A DNA stretch of 64,000 nt from Fidelibacterota bacterium (GTDB lineage Bacteria; Fidelibacterota; UBA8477; JABMPR01): the NCBI GenBank assembly GCA_021734325.1, contig JAIPJF010000019.1, forward strand, positions 1 through 64,000, in the 5' to 3' direction. Positions 1 through 7,320 of this stretch are shown in pieces. Position 1 is the stretch's first letter. Each line of letters starts with the position of its first letter. The notes under the pieces were generated by a model that had not been told where the DNA came from, did not search any database, and saw only the letters and a list, made by a program, of their open reading frames with translations. A program made the translations under genes and the position numbers.

Positions 1-141
1 CAGTGCAGATGCATGCACAAAAGAGGATGACAATCAAAACATGGCGAAATGGAAAAGCCCCACGAAATCGGGTGATCTCGTGAGGCTTTTTACTGTATCT
101 TCTCGCCTGAAACCTGTCAACCTATATCAGGACGAGACAGT

Positions 142-280
142 GTGGCCAGGGACCAGCCTGCGCTCGTTGAGCTTCGGCTTGGCAGGCGGAATTGCCAGCG
201 GGCTTCGCCCGTGGCTCTACTCAGAGACCTGCTTCTAGCAGCTCTCTTCGTGGTGAACCGCCTCCTCGCTAGTGCTCGGG
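142..280 (-). pseudogene. Decayed tRNA-Phe-like copy with two palindromic inserts (copy 1)
   Basis: Read on the minus strand, tRNA-Phe pieces occur in correct order: GGCGGTTC (262-255), AATTCC (193-188) and GTCCCTGGCCACA (153-141). They are identical to the intact gene at 513-585 but are separated by a 61-nt insert at 194-254 and a 34-nt insert at 154-187. Both inserts fold: gcctgc/gcaggc arms close the 34-nt one, and the 61-nt one contains two hairpins. The 5' half of the tRNA is degraded. It cannot encode a functional tRNA as it stands. Confidence 0.6.
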
Positions 281-312
281 AAGACGATTAAATCCACCAT
301 CCGCATAAAAAC

Positions 313-338
313 AAAAAACCCGCAGAAGCGGGCTTTTT
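313..338 (-). terminator. Intrinsic terminator downstream of the interrupted tRNA copy
   Basis: A cccgc/gcggg stem (319-323 with 328-332) with an AGAA loop is flanked by A-rich sequence on one side and T-rich sequence on the other, so it can terminate in both directions. On the minus strand it follows the tRNA-like copy whose 3' end is at 344. Confidence 0.7.
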
Positions 339-343
339 ATTTT

Positions 344-450
344 TGTGGCCAGGGACGGAATTCCCGCCTGCTGACTGCGTTAGCAGTCGGGCAGGCCAGT
401 CCGACAGTCGTCAGACTGGCGGGGAACCGCGCTCGATTCTCTGCTAGCTA
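344..450 (-). pseudogene. Decayed tRNA-Phe-like copy with a 61-nt palindromic insert (copy 2)
   Basis: On the minus strand GCGGTTC (430-424) and AATTCCGTCCCTGGCCACA (362-344) match the T-arm and acceptor end of the intact tRNA-Phe. They are split by a 61-nt insert at 363-423 whose ends are cccgcc and ggcggg and whose interior forms two hairpins. Short matches to the D-arm (TAGCT, AGCAG) remain near 436-450, with the anticodon arm largely lost. Position and insert length are the same as in copy 1, although the insert sequences differ. Confidence 0.65.
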
Positions 451-477
451 GATAAAATCGCACCAACCTATAGAAAC

Positions 478-506
478 AAAAAAACCCACTGATGTGGGTT
501 TCTTTA
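478..506 (-). terminator. Intrinsic terminator of tRNA-Phe
   Basis: An acccac/gtgggt stem (484-489 with 494-499) with a TGAT loop is followed on the minus strand by a T-run. It lies a few bases after the 3' end of the intact tRNA-Phe. Confidence 0.75.
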
Positions 507-512
507 TTTCTG

Positions 513-585
513 TGGCCAGGGACGGAATTGAACCGCCGACACGGGGATTTTCAGTCCCCTGCTCTACCGACTGAGCTACCTGGCC
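513..585 (-). tRNA. tRNA-Phe (anticodon GAA)
   Basis: The 73-nt cloverleaf has a 7-bp acceptor stem (GGCCAGG/CCTGGCC), a D-arm GCTC..GAGC, an anticodon stem GGGGA/TCCCC with loop CTGAAAA (GAA at 552-550), a T-arm GGCGG-TTCAATT-CCGTC and discriminator A. The 3' CCA is not encoded (ACA follows), so it must be added by a CCA-adding enzyme such as the one at 41351. It is the only intact copy in a local array of degraded copies. Confidence 0.95.
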
Positions 586-590
586 TTGTC

Positions 591-624
591 AATTCATAAT
601 TACAAATTAGGAATTACGAATGAC
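591..624. repeat. AT-rich AATTAC-type short repeat
   Basis: The stretch is built from repeated aattac/aaatt words and ends in gaatgac. From memory, near-identical tracts are scattered between genes in many unrelated bacterial genomes. It directly borders the tRNA 5' end. Confidence 0.4.
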
Positions 625-659
625 ACTATAAAAAATCTGTCTCTCTGTCAAAATCTCAG

Positions 660-727
660 GTAGCGAAGGAGGAGACTGCCTGTCCCGTCGAAGCGTTTTG
701 CGTAGACGGAAGCTACCTGGCCCTGTC
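660..727 (-). pseudogene. tRNA-Phe 5'-end fragment with palindromic insert (copy 0)
   Basis: Positions 711-727 match 574-590 (tRNA 5' end plus leader) in 16 of 17 bases. On the minus strand the tRNA-like start GGCCAGGTAGCT is followed at once by an inverted repeat (ccgtc 685-689 with gacgg 705-709) and not by the D-loop. No anticodon arm is recognisable. Confidence 0.45.
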
Positions 728-728
728 G

Positions 729-754
729 CGTCGTAGCCTGTTAAGGCGAAGACG
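729..754. repeat. REP-like palindrome
   Basis: The cgtcgtagcct and aaggcgaagacg arms form an imperfect hairpin, similar in style to the 685-709 palindrome just before it. Together they form a small cluster of palindromic elements beside the tRNA array. Confidence 0.4.
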
Positions 755-831
755 GACAAAATTTTATCAAATCACCACGACACTGCGGTTATCTAGCCCG
801 TCTCCACCCGACTTGGCGGGTTTCGCCGTGG

Positions 832-855
832 TAATTTCTCCAATTGGAGAAATTA
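832..855. repeat. Perfect 24-bp palindrome
   Basis: Arms taatttctcc and ggagaaatta surround AATT, giving a perfect palindrome. It lies 40 bp beyond the stop of the minus-strand peptidase gene and could act as a transcript-end hairpin, although no T-run follows it. The 586-895 interval otherwise holds only repeat material. Confidence 0.5.
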
Positions 856-895
856 AGCGCGCAATAATAAGCTGTGGCCCCACAACTGACAATAC

Positions 896-1723
896 CTAAT
901 TTAATGAGAACTTCTGGATTGCCTCCCAGGGGATCTCAGTCATCCAGAATATGTACTGCCAGCCTAGTAGATTCCGCTGGCGACCAATGGAATTAAAGAT
1001 CCCAACTAATTTCCCTTCACTATTATAAACGGGAGCGCCGCTGATCCCATTGATGGGTACAGCGCCGGCAAAAGGGTATAAAGTATGCTCATCGAAAAGC
1101 TTCTGCTCGCAAACCAGACCCAGGGGATATCTAATGCCAGACAACCTTTCCTGAACCCTGATCACCTGATCATCCTCAGTAACTCCCAAACCCCCAGGGT
1201 ATCCGAGAACCAGAACCTTATTCCCTGTATCTGCCAGTGATAACGGTTCGGGAGAAAGATGCTCAATTGCAATGATGGGTTTCAGAATGGCCCAGTCCTC
1301 AGGCGCAGACTTTTTCTTGTCAACGGCAAACCCCATCACATCCACGACTCTTTCGATATTTGCGACTGTCCGAATGCGAACCTGGGTGATTTTACCGTCA
1401 TCAATCACAAAACCATGACCTGCCGTAAGAATGAGTGAAGCATCATGAAGCAGTATCCCAGACTGCTGGGCTTGTTCCTTTTCACCATCATCCCACTCAA
1501 TATCAATAAAGACCATCACAACTTCTTCACGTCGGGAGCCCCAGATCTTATTCAATGATGAATCCTGCTCAACAGTTGCTAAAAATTGGGTGTGCCCGGT
1601 CTGAAACAGATCGGTAAAATCAACCAGATGCGACGATTTTGCTTCGACGGGGAGAGATGCAAGGGGTGAGCTGCAGCTAGATAGCAATACGATCATGAGT
1701 GGGTATATGAATATTTTTATCAA
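896..1723 (-). CDS. Exported trypsin-like serine peptidase, probable lipoprotein
   Basis: This is a chymotrypsin/V8-fold peptidase likely to act on the periplasmic side. The triad is visible as LTAGHG (His), EDWAIL (Asp) and GISGAPV (Ser in a G-x-S-G context). The preferred start is TTG at 1723, preceded by GGGGA. From there the protein begins with a hydrophobic segment ending in LLSSC, a lipobox, giving about 275 residues. The longer reading frame to 1873 would run into the divergent rlmN gene and put a long non-signal extension before the signal peptide. Substrate is unknown. A single peptidase domain is seen, with no PDZ domain, which separates it from DegP-type proteases. Confidence 0.75.
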   Translation of the reverse strand: MIKIFIYPLMIVLLSSCSSPLASLPVEAKSSHLVDFTDLFQTGHTQFLATVEQDSSLNKIWGSRREEVVMVFIDIEWDDGEKEQAQQSGILLHDASLILTAGHGFVIDDGKITQVRIRTVANIERVVDVMGFAVDKKKSAPEDWAILKPIIAIEHLSPEPLSLADTGNKVLVLGYPGGLGVTEDDQVIRVQERLSGIRYPLGLVCEQKLFDEHTLYPFAGAVPINGISGAPVYNSEGKLVGIFNSIGRQRNLLGWQYIFWMTEIPWEAIQKFSLN

Positions 1724-1811
1724 GCGTGTCCCCTTGTCTGACTTAAAATAGCTCAGCACCAGCCAATAAAAGAAGATGTTTTTCTCCACGCGCTCGTGTG
1801 TATTTTCAGAC

Positions 1812-2852
1812 ATGAGTCCTGAAAAGATCCAGCTTAAGAATTTCACGCTCCCAGAAATGGAAAAGTGGGTCACGTCCCTGGGCGAACCGGCATTTCGTGG
1901 TCGTCAGCTTTTTCAGTGGATCTGGGAAAAGGGAGCCCGGGATTTCTCGGAGATGACCAATCTACCCAAACCTCTCATCAGTCAACTGGAAAAAACCTGC
2001 GAACTGAATCTCACGACTATCCATCAGATCCAGAAATCTGAACTCCAGGGAACTTCAAAGTTCCTCATTCGACTAGGGGATGGTAAATTTGTTGAAACCG
2101 TCCTCATTCCTGAAGAAAAGCGCGTCACAGTCTGTTTGTCATCACAAGTTGGCTGTGCCCTGGATTGCGATTTCTGTGCCACCGGAAAAATGGGACTCCT
2201 GCGAAATCTGACCAGCGGGGAGATCGCAGATCAACTCCTCCATGTTCGCCAGGTAAGTGAGCGACCCATAACAAACATTGTCTTTATGGGGATGGGAGAA
2301 CCCTTCCATAATTATGAGCAGGTGATTCGGGCTGCAAACATGTTGAATGATGATCTGGGATTTTCCCATGGCGCCAGGAAAATCACGATCTCTACCAGTG
2401 GGTTGGTTCCACAAATCAGACGCTTCGCAGATGAGGGACATCGTTTCAAACTCGCAGTGAGTCTGAACGCCAGTGATAACGATACACGATCAAGTATCAT
2501 GCCCGTGAATAAGAGATGGGATATATCAGACCTGGTCAAAGCCTGTCAGTATTACACAAAAGCATCCAAAAACATGATCACCTTTGAATATGTTCTTTTG
2601 GATAATATCAATGATTCCATTCAGGATGCCAAACGTCTGCAAATGATCGCCAATCAGGTTTTCTGTAAAGTGAACGTGATACCATACAACGAAGTGGCTG
2701 AGGGTTATGCCAGACCATCCAAGAAACGCATAAGCCGGTTTGTGGAAGCCCTGGAGGGCTCTCAATTTCCAGTGACGATCCGATGGAGCCAGGGCGATGA
2801 TATTGATGCGGCCTGCGGTCAACTGAGTACGGCAGCCCAAGGGGAGAGCTAA
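1812..2852 (+). CDS. rlmN: Dual-specificity 23S rRNA/tRNA adenine-C2 methyltransferase RlmN
   Basis: RlmN is a radical-SAM enzyme that methylates C2 of A2503 in 23S rRNA and of A37 in some tRNAs. The 346-residue protein carries CALDCDFC, with the [4Fe-4S] cysteines at 115, 119 and 122. Cys108 and Cys335 (in AACGQL) sit where the family has its resolving and methyl-carrier cysteines. GMGEPF and the SLNA segment of the family are also present. The start MSPEKIQ at 1812 is chosen over an in-frame ATG at 1776 because the upstream residues are not family-like and would extend into the divergent peptidase gene. The downstream phosphorylase follows within 26 bp. Confidence 0.95.
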   Translation: MSPEKIQLKNFTLPEMEKWVTSLGEPAFRGRQLFQWIWEKGARDFSEMTNLPKPLISQLEKTCELNLTTIHQIQKSELQGTSKFLIRLGDGKFVETVLIPEEKRVTVCLSSQVGCALDCDFCATGKMGLLRNLTSGEIADQLLHVRQVSERPITNIVFMGMGEPFHNYEQVIRAANMLNDDLGFSHGARKITISTSGLVPQIRRFADEGHRFKLAVSLNASDNDTRSSIMPVNKRWDISDLVKACQYYTKASKNMITFEYVLLDNINDSIQDAKRLQMIANQVFCKVNVIPYNEVAEGYARPSKKRISRFVEALEGSQFPVTIRWSQGDDIDAACGQLSTAAQGES

Positions 2853-2878
2853 ATGAGTTTACTGGGTGCAATTCAGAA

Positions 2879-3661
2879 ATGATTAATAGGGCAATCACAG
2901 CAATTCATAAAAAAGGCGAATTCAAAGCCAAAATCGCCCTGGTCCTGGGGTCTGGTCTGGGAAATTTTGTTGAATCCCTTTCGAACCCTACTTCCATACC
3001 ATTTTCAGAGATACCTGGTTTCCCTATCTCCACAGTCGAGGGTCATTCCGGGGAAATGGTACACGGGTACCTGGATGATATCCCTGTCCTGGTCAATTCC
3101 GGCAGGGTGCATTTTTATGAGGGCTATTCCCTCGCTGAAGTGGTCTACCCCATTCGCATTCTCAAAGCCCTGGGTGCTGAATCCATTGTGCTCACCAACG
3201 CAGCTGGCAGTATCCGAAAAGATTATATCCCAGGCGATCTGATGCTTATTGACAGACTGCTTAATCTGACAGGTCGCTCAGTTTACAAAGGAGGAAAAGA
3301 GCCGGATTCAATATTTGATAATGAAATACTTGATAACATTCGACTGATCGCTAAGAGAGCTGGAATCAATTTAAAGCTTGGGTCTTATGCCGGATTAAAT
3401 GGTCCCTCCTATGAAACTCCTGCTGAAATCCGATTCCTCAGATTAAAGAAAGCAGATGCTGTCGGCATGTCTACGGTGCATGAAAGCATGGCTGCTTTTC
3501 AAGCAGGATTGAAAGTTGTGGGACTTAGCTGTCTTACCAATTATGCAGCTGGTATTTTAGATCAAGCACTGAACCATGCAGAAGTCATGGAAACGGGACT
3601 TCGTGTACGTGACGATTTTGCCCGTTTGCTCAGTGAGCTAATTCGGTCTCAAGCCTTTTAA
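2879..3661 (+). CDS. Purine nucleoside phosphorylase (trimeric PNP/MTAP family)
   Basis: The predicted reaction is phosphorolysis of purine nucleosides to base and ribose-1-phosphate in the salvage pathway. The 260-residue protein shows VLGSGLGNF, EGHSGEM, RVHFYEGYS, LTNAAGSI, GPSYETPAEIRF, VGMSTV and CLTNYAAG in family order. Asn in TNYAAG favours 6-oxopurine nucleosides over methylthioadenosine, where the family usually has Asp. One departure is VHESMAA after GMST, where VPE is usual. The gene overlaps the stop of a nine-codon open frame (2853-2882) lying between it and rlmN, so translation may be coupled to rlmN. Confidence 0.9.
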   Translation: MINRAITAIHKKGEFKAKIALVLGSGLGNFVESLSNPTSIPFSEIPGFPISTVEGHSGEMVHGYLDDIPVLVNSGRVHFYEGYSLAEVVYPIRILKALGAESIVLTNAAGSIRKDYIPGDLMLIDRLLNLTGRSVYKGGKEPDSIFDNEILDNIRLIAKRAGINLKLGSYAGLNGPSYETPAEIRFLRLKKADAVGMSTVHESMAAFQAGLKVVGLSCLTNYAAGILDQALNHAEVMETGLRVRDDFARLLSELIRSQAF

Positions 3662-3716
3662 ACAAAGGCTTTCCCTAAAATTCAATCGAACTCATTTTCA
3701 GTTATTTTTTTAATAT

Positions 3717-3748
3717 ATCAAACTGATATGGCACTATATCAGTTTGAT
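3717..3748. promoter_or_regulatory. Perfect 13-bp inverted repeat, possible operator or hairpin
   Basis: Arms atcaaactgatat and atatcagtttgat are separated by six bases. It lies 56 bp after the phosphorylase stop and about 180 bp before the PDZ protein. No T-run follows closely, so an operator is as likely as a terminator. The rest of 3662-3928 is AT-rich with no other clear element. Confidence 0.5.
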
Positions 3749-3928
3749 GCTAAATTAGAGAGCTTTTTGTAAATGAATGACAGTGATTATATGTCATTAT
3801 ACTAATATATAACAATATGTTAGCATGGTTTCCTTTCATTGTGGCATGGCTATTGTCCTAATACTGGGCAAATGAATCGAACTAAAACAATGAAAACGGA
3901 AAACAATAGATTGGAAAGGAACCCGAAC

Positions 3929-5290
3929 ATGAAGAACAAAACGCAGCAATATCCGATGTTGAGCACATTCTCAGCAGCATTGATGGCCATCGCAAATGGT
4001 GGTGCACTGGTGAGTGTGATTGTTTTGACCGTATCGTTCTTATTGGCGACACCTGTGAATGCACAGGACAGCAAGACTGTACGAGATGTCAAACTTGAAA
4101 TGAACAAACTAGATAAAGAAATTGCCCAGGCGGCGGTGGAAATTCAAGAGGCACTGGACGAGGTTGGCATCGAAACAGGCATCAAGATTCATATCGATGA
4201 AGACGATGAAGATTCACGCCCAAAACTTGGTGTCTATCTTAGTGATATGGATTTTGAGGATGCCTATAAAATGCGCTATCCCTTCGCCCATGGTGTACTG
4301 GTAGACGGTGTCACAAATAATGGCAATGCCGATCGCGCCGGACTTATCGAAGATGATATCATCATGTATTTCGATGGAACAAAAGTTCTTTATGAGGACC
4401 ACCTGGTACGCCTGATCAGAAGTAGAAATTTTGGTGACAAGGTTGAACTCGTCTACTGGCGGGATGAAGCCAGGGATACAACCTGGGTGACTTTTCAAGC
4501 ACCTGTTAAAAAGGAAAAAACCGACACTCAGTTGACCATTGTCGATGAGAAGAAAAAGGACAAAAAGCACAAAAATTCCCGTGGTTGGGGTGGTGGTGGA
4601 TTCACACCGATGCTGGTCCAGGACGAGGGAAATACTTTTGCTGATGTTGAGGCGATCATGACTGAATTAGGTCTTGCCTCAAGTCCTTTCCGCTCTGAAG
4701 GAATTGTTCTCTGGGGTGGATCAGGTCAGGGATATGTCGGTAATGGCTGGTTTCTTGGAGGTTTCGGAAACGGCGGTGGTGTATCCAACAAAGTTACAGC
4801 AGTTCACAGCAATGATGGTAGCGCCTTGGCTGGTACTACAGTTGAACGAGAGATCAGCTTTAAAATGGGTTTTGGTGGGCTGACGATTGAAAAACGCCTG
4901 GCACCATTCTCATGGGCGGTCATTGGTGGCGGTACCGGTATCGGTCTTGGTGGGATTGATCTCAATGTGACTCAGGATGATGGAAAATTTACCTGGACCA
5001 ATCTGAACGATGAACTGATCGAAACAAAGAGCACCTCAGTTAATTTCTCAAAGAACTATTTCATCCTTCACCCAAGAGCCAATGTGATGATCAGATTAAC
5101 CTCATGGATGAGGCTGAAAGCTGAATACGGATATCTATATGGCTATGGCTTCAATGATGGTTGGAAAACAACCCTGGGTAATAACGCCCTTGATTCAAAA
5201 CCCGACACCTATGAACTGGTAGGCAGTCAGGGCAAACTATCTGAACTGGGAACGACCACCCTTTCACTGGGTCTCTGGTTCGGATTCTAA
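3929..5290 (+). CDS. Exported PDZ-domain protein with C-terminal barrel-like region
   Basis: I do not recognise the family as a whole. The ATG at 3929 is preceded by GGAAAGGA with 8-nt spacing and opens a signal peptide ending near VNAQ, giving about 453 residues. After a short coiled-coil-like acidic stretch, a PDZ domain spans roughly residues 100-185 (LGVYL..HGVLVDGV..ADRAGLIEDDIIMYFDG). A Lys-rich and Gly-rich linker follows. The C-terminal 230 residues alternate in a way typical of outer-membrane beta strands and end in LGLWFGF, with a terminal Phe. No protease triad is visible. It may be an outer-membrane protein with a periplasmic PDZ sensor. A monocistronic unit is likely. Confidence 0.65.
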   Translation: MKNKTQQYPMLSTFSAALMAIANGGALVSVIVLTVSFLLATPVNAQDSKTVRDVKLEMNKLDKEIAQAAVEIQEALDEVGIETGIKIHIDEDDEDSRPKLGVYLSDMDFEDAYKMRYPFAHGVLVDGVTNNGNADRAGLIEDDIIMYFDGTKVLYEDHLVRLIRSRNFGDKVELVYWRDEARDTTWVTFQAPVKKEKTDTQLTIVDEKKKDKKHKNSRGWGGGGFTPMLVQDEGNTFADVEAIMTELGLASSPFRSEGIVLWGGSGQGYVGNGWFLGGFGNGGGVSNKVTAVHSNDGSALAGTTVEREISFKMGFGGLTIEKRLAPFSWAVIGGGTGIGLGGIDLNVTQDDGKFTWTNLNDELIETKSTSVNFSKNYFILHPRANVMIRLTSWMRLKAEYGYLYGYGFNDGWKTTLGNNALDSKPDTYELVGSQGKLSELGTTTLSLGLWFGF

Positions 5291-5317
5291 GCCAGGTTTT
5301 TAGTCACGAACCTTGAG

Positions 5318-5351
5318 CATGATGCCGGTATCTACAGATACCGGCATCATG
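5318..5351 (+). terminator. Strong 16-bp hairpin after the PDZ protein
   Basis: Arms catgatgccggtatct and agataccggcatcatg are perfectly complementary with only two bases between them. The stop codon is 28 bp upstream. There is no T-run, so it may stabilise the mRNA end or work with a factor. Confidence 0.5.
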
Positions 5352-5527
5352 ATTATAAACCAAGATACGATGATGGACTTCCAGTACAGCGAAAGACACG
5401 CATCGAACAGCAAGAATGAGAAACAGATCAAAGACTAGTAATTTTAAATAGATAGAATCCTGAATAGGTAACATCAGACTATGACACTCACGATGTACCA
5501 AGGTAAACATGATCGAAAGAGCTGCTA

Positions 5528-6100
5528 GTGTTCCAGTTTCTGGCTGACAAGCTGGGTGCAGGAGCCCTGATTGTATCCCAACTACTGCTAACCGCTGTTG
5601 TTGGGACGGATCCATATTTCCAGGAAGTTGAGCTGGAGGTGAGCGGAGATCGTCTATACTGCTCAGCACGCCTGGTTGAGAGTTTTACTCCCGATCTGGA
5701 TATGCTCCTTCAGTCAGGCGATACCGTGACGATACACTTTGAGGTGGACTTGCTGAATTCCCAGACTGATTCTATTGTTGCTCTGTCTGATTGGAATCAT
5801 CAGTTTCAATATTCCATTCTGGAAGATGATTACACTGTTTATCGCGCAGAAGATGACCATACCGTTCGCACCACTGATTTTGAGGAAGCTCGACAGGAAT
5901 GGGTGAAAATTGATCGGTCCCTGTTTTGCAGAATGAGAGTGATGGAAGATCATCAAAAGTATTATCTGCGCATCTCTGCCTATATGGAAGAGATGGAAAT
6001 GCCCGGTGTTACCAAGAAGGTTAACCTCATGTCCTACTGGAACCGGATCAGGCCGGTTCACATCTCTGAACCTTTCATGAAAAGGCAGTTGGCTCAATGA
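5528..6100 (+). CDS. DUF4390-like exported protein preceding NtrY/NtrX
   Basis: The 190-residue protein begins with a hydrophobic segment and is followed by a beta-rich domain (YFQEVELEVSGDRLYCSARL onward). Gene order is the main support: in many proteobacteria DUF4390 proteins lie directly before an NtrY-like kinase and NtrX-like regulator, as here. The GTG start at 5528 is the best available, since a stop lies in frame at 5510. It overlaps the kinase gene by four bases (ATGA), so the two are translationally coupled. The biochemical role is unknown; a periplasmic input for the kinase is an inference. No catalytic motif is seen. Confidence 0.6.
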   Translation: MFQFLADKLGAGALIVSQLLLTAVVGTDPYFQEVELEVSGDRLYCSARLVESFTPDLDMLLQSGDTVTIHFEVDLLNSQTDSIVALSDWNHQFQYSILEDDYTVYRAEDDHTVRTTDFEEARQEWVKIDRSLFCRMRVMEDHQKYYLRISAYMEEMEMPGVTKKVNLMSYWNRIRPVHISEPFMKRQLAQ

Positions 6101-7311
6101 GAATCAGATTACCCTCATTTAGATTTCAGATCATTTTATTGGTCAGTTTGATCACTCTGATTGCGTCCCTGCTCATGCGCTCATTCTTTATCAACAATCT
6201 TTCTGAATATCAGGATCAGATCACCAATCTGTCCACAAAGGAGAAGGCCAGAGACCTGTATAAAAATTACAGCCACACTCTGGATTCCACAAATGTTGAG
6301 GGATTCAGTCGGGAGATTGAAGGGATCTTGAGAGATTTACAGAAGATTGAAATAGCTGGAGATTTCTATGGTCGGGACATCGAGCGATATTCGATCGGGA
6401 TCGTTATTCTAATGGTCATTTTTACAGGCGGTATATTTTTGCTCTTATTTATGATGATCACACGTCCCCTTGCCCGACTGACGGCAGCGACTGAGCAATT
6501 AAAACGAGGTGATTTTGAAATTCACGTCAAAGAGAGCACGTTTTCTCCCTTGAATAATCTTATTCTCGCTTTCAACAACATGGTTGCTGAATTGAACCAG
6601 AGTCGGGAACGTCTGATTGAAGCAGAGCGACAGACCATCTGGCGGGAAATGGCCCGTGCCATGGCCCATGAGATTAAAAATCCGCTCACCCCAATTCGCC
6701 TGGCAACCCAGCGCCTTGAGATGAAATATCATGAGAAAGCCGAGGACCTACCCAAGGTCCTGGAGAAAACCATGGGCGTGATCAATGAGGAAGTGGATAA
6801 TCTTCAAGCCCTGGTGAATTCATTCTCAGGTTTCGCAAAAATGCCAGAAGCCAAACTCGAGAATTATAACTTGAATAAGCAACTTCAGGATATCAGCGAT
6901 CAATACTCCGATGATGCCAAGGTTGAAATACATCTGGATGACCGATTGGAAAACATCACTGCTGACATAATGCAAATGAAACAGGTTCTTGTAAATCTGA
7001 TCCAAAATGCCATTCAAGCCTGCCCTGATGAGCCACATATCATAATCGAAACAAAAGTAGTGGATCAAAGTTGCAGAATAAGCATTACGGATCATGGACA
7101 GGGCATCGAGGCTGAGTATCTCACCAAGATTTTTGAACCTTACTATACTACGAAGAAAAAGGGTACAGGTCTTGGCCTGGCAATTGTACGCAGGATCATT
7201 CGCCAGCATGGGGGCGATATCCAGGTGTTTAGTGAAGTGGGAGAAGGGTCGACCTTTCAGATCAGTCTTCCCTGCAATCGAGAGATAAAAAGCACGAAAG
7301 AAAACGAATAG
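6097..7311 (+). CDS. NtrY-like membrane sensor histidine kinase
   Basis: The 404-residue kinase has a transmembrane helix at about 9-27, a short extracytoplasmic loop, a second helix at about 105-125, a HAMP region, then HisKA with phospho-acceptor His191 in AMAHEIKNP. HATPase_c follows with NLIQNAIQA, DHGQGI, FEPYYTTKKKGTGLGLAI. It would sense an envelope signal and phosphorylate the response regulator encoded 9 bp downstream. The helix spacing and the HEIKNPLTPI sequence are typical of the NtrY group. It starts inside the preceding DUF4390 gene. Confidence 0.9.
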   Translation: MRIRLPSFRFQIILLVSLITLIASLLMRSFFINNLSEYQDQITNLSTKEKARDLYKNYSHTLDSTNVEGFSREIEGILRDLQKIEIAGDFYGRDIERYSIGIVILMVIFTGGIFLLLFMMITRPLARLTAATEQLKRGDFEIHVKESTFSPLNNLILAFNNMVAELNQSRERLIEAERQTIWREMARAMAHEIKNPLTPIRLATQRLEMKYHEKAEDLPKVLEKTMGVINEEVDNLQALVNSFSGFAKMPEAKLENYNLNKQLQDISDQYSDDAKVEIHLDDRLENITADIMQMKQVLVNLIQNAIQACPDEPHIIIETKVVDQSCRISITDHGQGIEAEYLTKIFEPYYTTKKKGTGLGLAIVRRIIRQHGGDIQVFSEVGEGSTFQISLPCNREIKSTKENE

Positions 7312-7320
7312 GGTAAAATT

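Noticed and set aside
41-238. Open frame of 65 codons at the left edge
   Set aside because: It runs over tRNA-derived and palindromic sequence, has no ribosome-binding site and no family-like residues.
141-529. CRISPR-like array suggested by three spaced copies of tgtggccaggga
   Set aside because: The copies are tRNA 3' ends with unequal spacing (203 and 167 bp) and no constant repeat-spacer pattern.
141-529. Phage or island attachment site scar at tRNA-Phe
   Set aside because: Repeated 3' ends would fit, but no integrase is nearby and the tRNA match resumes beyond the inserts, so decayed gene copies explain more. Not fully excluded.
5304-5669. 121-codon minus-strand frame
   Set aside because: It spans the 5318-5351 hairpin and the start of the DUF4390 gene; its composition is that of an antisense shadow.
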